DNA of 17,475 nucleotides. It comes from Mycoplasmatota bacterium (GTDB lineage Bacteria; Bacillota_I; Bacilli_A; Izemoplasmatales; Hujiaoplasmataceae). Below, piece after piece: positions 7,546-16,900 of the stretch. The notes beneath the pieces are model-generated. The model had not been told where the DNA came from and did no database searches. It worked only from the letters and a program-made list of their open reading frames with translations. Positions within the stretch are counted from its first letter, which is position 1, and every line of letters begins with the position of its first letter. Position numbers and translations under genes: made by a program. The stretch is from assembly GCA_023132365.1 (NCBI GenBank), contig JAGLYJ010000019.1, positions 1-17,475 of the forward strand, in the 5' to 3' direction.

Positions 7546-9913
7546 CATAAACTTCGATTGGAAGTTTATTCCAGATTTTAAGGAAGAATATCTAAATCAG
7601 TTTGACATTGAAAATCAGATTGGCGTAATGATTCCTCATACAATGATGGAAACAACTTTAAATAACTTTAATGAATTAGATTATCAATTCATAGGTACTT
7701 ATAATAAAAATCTTGAAATAACTGAGCAAATGAAGAATGAAAGAATATTTGTTGAGTTTGAAGGGATCATGAATGTTGCTAAAGTTTATCTAAATGGGAC
7801 TCTTTTAATAATCCATGAGGGTGGGTATACACCATTTGAAGTGGATATTACTAAAAACGCTGTAGTAGGTCAAAATCTTTTACAGGTTATTGTGGACTCT
7901 ACGGAAATTAAAGATGTGCCTCCATTTGGTAAAACAGTTGATTATCTTGGTTTTAGCGGTATATATAGAGAAGTAACACTTAAAGTTCTGCCAAAAACAT
8001 ATATTAAGAAATTTCACACCAATACAACTGAATCAGGTGGTCTTGAAAAGGATAAAGTTGTTTTAAATATTGATCTAGGAATCGTCCAAGAAGAAGAGCT
8101 TGAGTATGATATATATATAGTAATTACTCATGATGGAGTAGTGACACATCATCGTAAATTTGAAAAACCAATAGTTTCTGATGAAATCTTTAGTGCTAGA
8201 CTTAATGATATTTTAAGATGGGATGTAGATAATCCAAATCTATATACATGCACTGTTCAAATACTTAAAGATGAAAAAGTCATTGATGAGACAAGTAAAA
8301 CTATTGGGTTTAGAACAGCTAAGTTCACACCTGAAGGATTTTTGCTTAACAATGAACCACTAAAGCTAATAGGATTAAATCGTCATCAGTCGTATCCATT
8401 TGTAGGGTACGCTATGCCAAGAAGCATGCAAGAATTAGACGCAGACATCTTAAAAGATTTTGGTTGTAATATTGTAAGAACATCTCATTACATGCAAAGT
8501 GAACATTTCTTAAATCGTTGCGACGAAATTGGGTTGCTTGTTTTAGAAGAAACACCTGGATGGCAATATATAGGGAATGATCATTTCAAAGAACTTACAT
8601 TCCAAAATATTGAAACAATGATTGAAAAGCATTTTAATCATCCATCAATTATTACCTGGGGTGTACGTATTAATGAGTCAATAGATGACCATGAGTTTTA
8701 CTCAAAAACCAATGAACTAGCAAAAAAATGTGATCCAACAAGACAAACTTGTGGTGTGAGAAACATGAAAAAAAGTGAATTCTTAGAAGATATATACACC
8801 TACAATGATTTTAGTCATGTAGGGAACAATCCAGGGCTTGAAATGCCAAACAAAGTAGTTAGAGGATACATCCCTTACTTAGTTACTGAACATAATGGAC
8901 ATATTTTTCCAACAAAAAAATTCGATTCTGAAGTAAGAAGAATCGAACATTCACTAAGACATGCTAATGTTATAGATGCAGCTTTTTCTGAAAATCGAAT
9001 ATCAGGTGCTATAGGTTGGTGTTTAGCAGATTATAATACTCATTTTAACTTTGGATCTAATGATCGAGTTTGTTATCATGGTGTTATGGATATGTTTAGA
9101 ATACCAAAATATGCTGCATATGCATATAAATCACAAAAAAGTACAGACCCTGTATTATTTATAGCTAATAATATTATACCTGGTGATTATAAAGAATTTA
9201 AATTACCAGAGATAGTAATTTATAGTAATTGTGATTATATTAAAATCTATAAAAATGACCAGTTTATTGGACAATTTTATAGCGAGTGGAAATTATATCC
9301 GGATATTCCATATGCACCATTCATTATCGATGATTTAATTGGTGATCTAATTATTGATAATGAAAAATATAAAGAAAAAGACGCTAAAAAAATAACGAAT
9401 CTATTGTTGAGTTACAACCGTAATGGATTTAAATTATCTTTTAAAGATAAACTTAAATATCTAAGTTTAAGTTTAAGAAAAGTGCTTGATATTACGGATT
9501 TAATGAATCTTTATGAAGAATATCTAGCATTTCAAAGTAAGATACCTGTAGTATTTAAAGTTGAAGGCTATAAAGCCGATGAATTAGTAATAACTAAATA
9601 CAAAGGACATGCTGAAAAGTTTGAATTGAAAGTGAACATAAACAATAAAGAGCTAATCCATGAAGACACTTATGATGTAGCTAGAGTTGTTATAAGTCTA
9701 CAAGATCAATTTGATAATACAGTTACATACTCAAATGAGGTATTAAAGATTACAACTTCTAAGAATTTAGAAGTAATTGGTCCTAATAATATTTCTTTAA
9801 TTGGTGGAAGTATTGGTGTCTACGTTAAAACACTTAGTAAGGGATTAAAGGAATGGATTCAAATTGAATCTAATGATTATGGAAAAGTGAAATTGAATCT
9901 AAAAATTAAATAA
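7529..9913 (+). CDS. Glycoside hydrolase family 2 enzyme, probable beta-galactosidase
   Basis: 794 residues from the ATG at 7529, no signal peptide. The order is the GH2 one: sugar-binding jelly roll (about 1-170, with FVEFEGIMNVAKVYLNG and GFSGIYREV), an immunoglobulin-like domain (about 175-275), and a TIM barrel beginning FLLNNEPLKLIGLNRHQSYP. The acid/base Glu is E383 in GVRINES, and the nucleophile is E454 in LVTEHNGHIFPTK, a pattern I associate with LacZ-like beta-galactosidases; the SEYG-type nucleophile motif of many beta-glucuronidases is absent. About 220 C-terminal residues add further beta domains. It is shorter than E. coli LacZ. It overlaps the GH36 gene by 17 nt, so the two are translationally coupled, and together they would remove alpha- and beta-linked galactose from imported galactosides. 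Substrate could also be a related beta-glycoside. Confidence 0.88.
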   Translation: MRQITSINFDWKFIPDFKEEYLNQFDIENQIGVMIPHTMMETTLNNFNELDYQFIGTYNKNLEITEQMKNERIFVEFEGIMNVAKVYLNGTLLIIHEGGYTPFEVDITKNAVVGQNLLQVIVDSTEIKDVPPFGKTVDYLGFSGIYREVTLKVLPKTYIKKFHTNTTESGGLEKDKVVLNIDLGIVQEEELEYDIYIVITHDGVVTHHRKFEKPIVSDEIFSARLNDILRWDVDNPNLYTCTVQILKDEKVIDETSKTIGFRTAKFTPEGFLLNNEPLKLIGLNRHQSYPFVGYAMPRSMQELDADILKDFGCNIVRTSHYMQSEHFLNRCDEIGLLVLEETPGWQYIGNDHFKELTFQNIETMIEKHFNHPSIITWGVRINESIDDHEFYSKTNELAKKCDPTRQTCGVRNMKKSEFLEDIYTYNDFSHVGNNPGLEMPNKVVRGYIPYLVTEHNGHIFPTKKFDSEVRRIEHSLRHANVIDAAFSENRISGAIGWCLADYNTHFNFGSNDRVCYHGVMDMFRIPKYAAYAYKSQKSTDPVLFIANNIIPGDYKEFKLPEIVIYSNCDYIKIYKNDQFIGQFYSEWKLYPDIPYAPFIIDDLIGDLIIDNEKYKEKDAKKITNLLLSYNRNGFKLSFKDKLKYLSLSLRKVLDITDLMNLYEEYLAFQSKIPVVFKVEGYKADELVITKYKGHAEKFELKVNINNKELIHEDTYDVARVVISLQDQFDNTVTYSNEVLKITTSKNLEVIGPNNISLIGGSIGVYVKTLSKGLKEWIQIESNDYGKVKLNLKIK

Positions 9914-9948
9914 AAAAAAGGAGTATTGGATGGTTAATCTAATACTCC
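9912..9948. terminator. Shared hairpin terminator between converging genes
   Basis: A 12-bp stem (9920-9931 with 9937-9948, one G-T wobble) closes a 5-nt loop. On the minus strand it is followed by eight Ts, a strong intrinsic terminator for the protease gene; on the plus strand the tract after it is only moderately T-rich, so termination of the GH2 transcript may be weaker. The protease gene's stop codon (9934-9936) is in the loop, so its last four codons form part of the stem. Confidence 0.85.
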
Positions 9949-10818
9949 ATTATTTATGAGAAATATATAAACAATATAGTTTGGAATTGCAAATGAAAAT
10001 TCATCAGGGGATTCTAAGCCCCATGCATTAACACCAAGAAGATTTCCGTCGACATCAACCAAAGCACCTCCAGAGGATCCTTCATCAATGGTAGCATTAT
10101 GGTAGATTACTTGGAAATCAGTATTATCAATGGACTGCATGCTATTGAATTCTCCAAATGTTACATTATTAGTTACACCTTGAGGATTACCAACAGCTAA
10201 AACTAATTCATTAGAATTAAATTTGGAATAGAGTCTTTCATAGATATCAATAATAGTTACATCATTTCTATCTCCAACTGCAAATTTCAATACCGCTAAA
10301 TCATAATCTTCATTATATGCAACAAGGGTTGCTTCAACTGGCTCTTCATCACTATATGCTAAAATTGAATATCTTGCATTATAATCTTGTGGATCAACAA
10401 CATGAAAATTTGTGATTGAATAGAAATATCCATCCTCTTCCAAAAACACAAACCCAGATCCACTAGAATTACCAACTATGTACTCTTGTTCTTCTTTAGA
10501 GAATGGGAATGGATATCTCATCTCATAAAGCACACTGTGAATAGATATATTCGCATGGCGGATATAATCTCTAGTACTAGCCAATACAGCATTATACTCA
10601 GTTACGCTGTCAATAGCGTAAGTTGCTGATGTATAAATCGAAAAACTGTTATAGTCTTCATCTTCAAATGTTAACGTGCCATCCACTGTTGCAGGTAAAG
10701 TAGTAATATTCAGCTCTTGAACCGTAGTTGTTTCAAAGGAGAAGAACTGATCACAGCCTACCAGAAATGTTGACAACATTATTACAAACACAACTAATAA
10801 TTTTCTTAATATTTTCAT
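9934..10818 (-). CDS. Secreted lipoprotein trypsin-like (HtrA/DegP-type) serine protease without PDZ domain
   Basis: 294 residues from the ATG at 10818. A lipoprotein signal peptide is clear: basic start, hydrophobic core and lipobox LVGC with lipidated C22. After a Thr-rich linker and about 80 residues of unknown fold, a chymotrypsin-fold domain follows: GSGFVF, H139 in TNFHVV, D173 in YDLAVLKF, S249 in DEGSSGGAL, so the catalytic triad is complete. The protein ends soon after the domain, with no PDZ module. It would act outside the cell, attached to the membrane. An in-frame GTG at 10825-10827 falls inside the ribosome binding site and is unlikely to be the start. It diverges from the giant CvpA-like repeat protein gene, which may be its partner or substrate. 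Substrate unknown. Confidence 0.9.
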   Translation of the reverse strand: MKILRKLLVVFVIMLSTFLVGCDQFFSFETTTVQELNITTLPATVDGTLTFEDEDYNSFSIYTSATYAIDSVTEYNAVLASTRDYIRHANISIHSVLYEMRYPFPFSKEEQEYIVGNSSGSGFVFLEEDGYFYSITNFHVVDPQDYNARYSILAYSDEEPVEATLVAYNEDYDLAVLKFAVGDRNDVTIIDIYERLYSKFNSNELVLAVGNPQGVTNNVTFGEFNSMQSIDNTDFQVIYHNATIDEGSSGGALVDVDGNLLGVNAWGLESPDEFSFAIPNYIVYIFLINNGVLD

Positions 10819-10823
10819 AATAA

Positions 10824-10829
10824 TCACCT
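10824..10829 (-). promoter_or_regulatory. Ribosome binding site of the protease gene
   Basis: AGGTGA on the minus strand, 5 nt before the ATG at 10818. It contains the alternative GTG codon, which rules that codon out as the start. Confidence 0.6.
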
Positions 10830-10844
10830 ATAATATATACGAAT

Positions 10845-10850
10845 ATTATA
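10845..10850 (-). promoter_or_regulatory. Possible -10 element of the protease gene
   Basis: TATAAT on the minus strand, placed so that the leader would be about 20 nt. No convincing -35 hexamer is seen 16-18 bp upstream (weak TTTGTT-like sequence only), and the region is very AT-rich, so chance is possible. Confidence 0.35.
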
Positions 10851-10905
10851 CTATATTTATTGGAAAACAAAAGGAATATCATTAATTTTTCTACTATTTG
10901 AAGTT

Positions 10906-10937
10906 TATATTGTATATATATTAAGATATATTGTATA
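10906..10937. repeat. 11-bp direct repeat at 21-bp offset in the divergent promoter region
   Basis: TATATTGTATA occurs at 10906-10916 and again, identically, at 10927-10937. The 21-bp offset is two helical turns, so both copies face the same side of the DNA. They overlap the proposed -35 and -10 of the giant gene. Confidence 0.6.
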
Positions 10938-10939
10938 AT
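10910..10939 (+). promoter_or_regulatory. Probable promoter of the giant CvpA-like repeat gene
   Basis: TATAAT at 10934-10939 with TTGTAT at 10910-10915 (18-bp spacer). The -10 is perfect, the -35 weak. The leader would be about 43 nt, with AGGAGGA at 10976-10982, 6 nt before the ATG. Confidence 0.5.
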
Positions 10940-10988
10940 TAATACTATAAAAAAATATAAAATAATTACCACTTCAGGAGGATTTAAG

Positions 10989-13900
10989 ATGCCAGCAGAT
11001 ATGGATTTCGTATTATACTTTAATTTAGCATTCTTTTCAATGCTAGGAATGGGCATGCTATTTGGATTTTTAAGAGGATTGAAGAAATCGATTTGGAGTT
11101 TTTTTGTAACTCTAATCTTTTTTGTGATTTTCTTCTTAACCATCAATATGGCAGTCAACATATTATGGGATTTAAATATGTCTTTTTTAGGTGGATTGTT
11201 AGCTAATGTTTCACCAGCTTTATCTGATGCGACTAGTCTTTCATCCGCTGTACCACTGATGTTGGAAGAGTTTCTTGGAGCTGAACTACAAGATAGTCTA
11301 ACAAACGTGCATTTTTTAGAATTAGTTACTTCTTTATCCTTATTTGTTGTTAAGATTGTTTATACTATTATTTATTTTACTGTATTCCAACTGATTTATC
11401 GTTTAATATTCTTTATTCTTAGATTAATTATATTTCCATCAAGGAAAAAAACTGATAAATATAGGTCGAAAAACCGTGGTCTTGGAGCTTTATTTGGTCT
11501 GTTATCGGGAGCAGTTAGTTTATATGTTTCTCTAATTGTATTTGGTGGCCTTATTAGTATTGCTGATAGTATTGTACAAGTATTACCAGATCCAGAAGGT
11601 ATGCAGTTGTCAGCAGTTGAATTTAGAGATGGCTATTCAAAACCTGATGAATCACTGCTTGCATTACCTGGATTTGATTTTGATACTAGTAATCCGGATT
11701 TAGATGCAGCTATGGACATGATGAATGGTATGGTAGACGCATATAATACAAATATTATTGTTACTACTCAAAATCAGTTAACTATGGAAAGTGCGTATAC
11801 TGGTGAAGAGATGCCAATGAACCTCTATCTATTTGATGAAGTATTGTCTGTAGATTACCAAGAAAATCAAATTGCAATTCGAGAAGAAATAGGAATATAT
11901 GCAAATGTTGCTGGAAATCTAATGAACTCAGACTATATGGATTCAGGAGACTTAGCAGATATTTCTGGAGATGATATTAGAGGTGTATTTACAGATTTAG
12001 CAGCATCTAATTTATTTACTTCAATTATTCCAATTGCAGTAGAAGTTGGAGCTGATTTTGTTGGTGTAGATATTTCAATTCCATCTGCAGATTTATATGC
12101 TATTAATTGGGGCGATGAAGTTGCTCAATTAGGAGAAATTGCAGCTACAGCATTTGATTTAATTAATGCTGCTGGTGTTCTAGATGGTAATGTAGACTTA
12201 AACACCATAACCTTAGATGGTGATGATGTAGAAAGTCTTTTCGTTGCTTTAGGTGATTCAGACTTAGTCAATCTTGCTGCGTATGTTGCAATGGAACCAG
12301 TATTAGAGATGTTAGGTGAAGAGTTAGATTTACAAGCGATTATAACAGTTCCTGAAACTGTGGAAGACTGGGCAAGTGAATTTGTTGCTATTGGAGCTAT
12401 TGCTAATGAAGTGCTAAGCACGGGGATTTCAATCGGTGATTTTTCTTCAGGAGATCCTTTTGCATTAATTGGTGTATTATCTGAAATTGATTTTACTGTT
12501 ATTTTAGGTTCAAGTATAATTACAAACGCAATTATAAATATTCTTAGTGGAGAGACTGATTTAATAGATATTGCATTCTTAACTATTCCAGATGGACTTG
12601 ATTGGGATGTGGAATTAGAAAATATTCTTATAGCAATAAATAGTTTAGCAACTCAATCTGATGTTATTGATTTCTCTGATTTTGAAAATTTAGATTTTAA
12701 TTTAATAGCTGACTTGGATTTAGATGCAATTAATGCAATCTTTGATTCCAAGATTTTAGTTGCGACAATTACTACCCAGCTTCTAGCATTAGATTTAGGA
12801 GCGGATTTTCCAATTATTATTCCAGACTCAGCATTAGATGCTCAAGGGTATTTACTTAAGACAGAATTACAAGATGTAGTAACTGCTGCTGGTATGATAG
12901 TTTCTGAACTAGTATGTCCGGTTGGAGATGATAGTTGCGCTGATTTAGGGTTTGATATTGGAGCGATGTTAACTTTAGCAGATGAAGATATAGATGTATT
13001 GTTAGCGCCGATGATTTTATCGGCTACAGTTGGTAGTTTATTAATTGATATGGGTGGCGATGTATTAACAATACCTGGATCAGCACTTACAAGTATTGCT
13101 GTTGACGGTGTTGATCAAGATGTAGTAAGTAAAGCTGAAATTAAAGCTGCATTTTTGGCAATTACAACTCTAGGAATTACGGACATTGATAATATTGAGG
13201 TAGACGCGTCAATATTAACTAATTTGGCAACTGAAGCTGATTCAACGGTACTAGATCTAGATAAAGCTGATAACTTGTTTGCTTCATTAATTCTAAATGC
13301 AACATTATCACAATACCTTCTTGATTTTGCAACTGGTGCTGAAGCTATGGTGGTTGTTCCTTATAAGGATCAAGATGAAGTATTAATTAGATTAGAAGAT
13401 CCAGTTGACCAAACTGAATATATATCACAAGCAGAATTAACTAATATCTTAGAAGCAATACTTGCTTTAGATATTACTGATTTTAATAATATAGAATCCA
13501 TTGATTTAGGTTTGATGTTAGATAAAGTATCAATCTTACTTGAATCAGCTATTATGCATGCTACTGTTTCAAAACAATTAATGGACCTTACTGATGTAAT
13601 TGTTGTTCCAGATGACAAATTAGATGGTAATCCATTGAAGTTAGAAATTGGAGATGTTGGTAAAACAACAATGTTTATTGACAAACTGGAACTTGAAGCA
13701 GCTTTTGATGCTCTAGACGTTTTAGGTATCACTGATATAACGAATGTAACTGTGGATGTATCAATTCTTAACAATTTGGGAACTATCGCAGATTCAACTA
13801 TTTTGGATACTGCCAAATCTGACATTTTATTTGGTTCAACCATTATTAATGCTACACTATCAAAATTCCTTCTTGATTTTACTGAAGGAGCTGAAGCATT

Positions 13901-16900
13901 TGTAGTTGTTCCAATAAAAGATCAAGATAATGCAGATGTATTGATTACAGCTACAGATGGAACAGAATTCATTGAGCAAGCAGAATTGACAAATATATTA
14001 AAAGCAATTCTTGCTATAAATATTACAGACTTTAACAATGTGGAAACACTAGATTTAAATACCATCATTGATAATGTTAGTGTTCTATTAGATTCAGCCA
14101 TCATGCATGCAACTGTTTCAAAACAGTTATTGGATTTAGATACTGTAATTGTTGTACCTACTAGTAATGAACTAGGAAATCCTGTTAAAATTGAAACTGG
14201 CCCAGTAGGTAATGAGACTACATTTATTGAGAGAACTGAATTAGAAGCTGTATTTGATGCCTTAGAAGTATTAGAAATGACAGACATCAATAATGTAGCT
14301 ATAGATATATCAATTCTTAACAACCTTGCTGTAGAGGGACAACCTACAGTGTTAGATACTGCTAAAGCAGATGTATTATTCTCTTCAGCTGTAATTAACG
14401 CAACATTATCAAAGTATTTAATTGACTTCACTTCAGGTGATGATCCATTTATAGTAGTTCCATATGAAGCTCAAGATGGAACAACCATTAGAATAATTGA
14501 TCCAGTAGACAGTGTTGAAGTAATTGCTGAAGTTGAATTAACTAATATTTTAGAAGCTATTCTAATATTAGATATTCAAGACTTTAACGCAGTAGATACA
14601 ATGTCTTTGGATACAATTCTAGCCAATGTAGATGTATTATTAGATTCTTCAATACTACATGCATCAATTTCAAAACAATTAATTGGTTTAGATACAGTTA
14701 TTGTTGTACCTACGAATAATGAATTAGGCAACCCAGTTAAAGTGACAACTGGTGATCCTGGTTTTGAAACTGTACTTATTGATAAAGATGAATTAGCATT
14801 TACCTTTGACGCCTTAGAAGTGCTAGGCATTACTGATATCGAAAATGTTGCAATAGATATGACCATACTTACTAATCTTGCTGAGGATGGCAATCCAACA
14901 GTCTTAGATTCAGTAAAAGCTGATACATTATTTGCGTCAGCCGTAATTAATGCGACTTTGTCAAAATATATACTTGATTTTTCAACTGGCACTGATCCTT
15001 TCTTAGTAGTTCCTAATAATTCACAAGATGGAACTGCAATAACAGTAACAGATCCAGTTGACAGTATAAAAGTAATAACTGAGGTAGAATTGACAAATGT
15101 CTTAGAAGCAATTCTCATTTTAGACTTAGATTCATTTGATTCAGTTGAAAGTTTAGGAATAGATACAATCCTAGGTAATGTTTCTGCTATTTTAGACTCA
15201 AGCATAATGCATGCGTCAATTTCAAAACAGTTCCTTGATTTAGGAACTGGAGTTGTAGTAGTGCCAACATACCATGAAAATGATACTCAATTAGTTATTA
15301 CGCAAGGTACAGTTGATTTTATTGACCGTACAGAACTTGAAAATACCTTTAACGCTCTTGAAGTGTTAGGAATGAGTGATATTTCTACAATGACTGTAGA
15401 TATAACCCAAATATTGAATAATTTAGGTGAAGATGCAGACCCAACTGTCTTAGATTCTACAAAAGCTAATACATTATTTAGCTCAACAATCCTAAAGGCA
15501 ACTATTGCTAAATATATCCTTGACTTCTCATCAGGAGCCACACCTATATTACAGGTTCCTCAAAAAGATGAAAATGACTTATATATCAAAACACAAAACT
15601 CACATGATACTACAGTATTTATCGTTCAAGATGAATTATCAAATATTTTAGGAGCTATTTTAGCTCTTGGATTAAGTGATTTCGATAATGTTAGTGTGCT
15701 ATCATTGGCTACAATAATTAGCAATAAAACAGCAATCCTTGACTCAACCATCTTACAAGCAACAGTTTCTAAACAGTTGATTGACTTAGGTGGAGGAGCA
15801 GTTATCATACCTGAATTTGAGGAAGATAATTCCACAGAAGTATTAGTTACTAGGGGTGATGTAGGTCAGGAATTGACTTATATAGCAAGACTAGAACTAG
15901 AAGAGTTATTTGATGCTTTAGAAATTTTAGGTATTGCTGACCTTGATGGTTTTGATGGAGGAGTAGATTTATCTATCCTTAATCAACCAGGAGCAGTAAA
16001 TACTTTAGTTAAATCTGCTATTTTACAAGCAACAATTTCAGATCAAGTATTAGCTCTAGCTGGAGGAGGAGGCGCTACATTAGTAGTAATACCTTATGAA
16101 ACTCCAGATGGATTAACAGATTTAAGAAGAATGATAGGTATTACTTCACCTGTTGAAATGATTAAACAAACAGAACTTGAAAACTTGATTGATGCATTCG
16201 TTGCATTAGGATTTACAGATGTAAACAATTTAGAAGCTGCAATATCAATTAGCACATTAACTGATAATTCTGTGGCTATCTTTGAATCATATACAATACA
16301 AGCAACTGTATCCAATCAAGTATTAGATTTAGAATCAGCTACTATAGTTATTCCTTTCTATAATGATGACTTAGTAACTCCTACTAAATTGAGAAATATA
16401 TCTGGCCCAGCATTAACAGAAACCGAGTACATTGATAAGGATGAATTAATTGCATTAATGGCAGCCTTAGATGTATTAATTCCTGATGGGCAAGGAGTAA
16501 GCGGTTTTGATGGTTCAGTAGATCTTGCATTATTCTATGACTTAGGTCCAAGAACAATTTTATTAGACAGTTCAATTTTACAAGCAACAATCTCTAAGCA
16601 AATTATTGATTTAGGTACAGCTATTGAAGTGCCTACCGTTAGAGATGATTCAACTGTAGTAAGATTAACAGCTGGTATTATTTTAGCTGAACAAACCGAA
16701 TACTTAGTAAATGATGAAATTCATGCATTATTTGAAGCTCTAGAAGTACTTGGTATGGGTGATATTAGCGAATTTGATAGTTCAACATTGAATTTTGATA
16801 AATTTATGCCTTCGTTCGGCGCTGGATATGAAGCAAATCAAGATGCATTATTTGGTTCAGCTTGTATTCAAGCAACAGTATCAGAACAAATCATTGATTT

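Noticed and set aside
10751..11161. Minus-strand frame spanning the divergent promoter region.
   Set aside because: It overlaps both the lipoprotein signal sequence and the CvpA-like domain in other frames, as well as the intergenic promoters; no coding features.
12125..16590. Series of minus-strand open frames (12125-12421, 13370-13843, 13922-14431, 14576-15205, 15287-15541, 15626-15835, 16094-16315, 16384-16590).
   Set aside because: They lie antisense to the giant repeat gene and recur with its period. Their Ser/Thr/Val-rich products match no family and have no ribosome binding sites that I can see; they are shadows of the array's biased codons.
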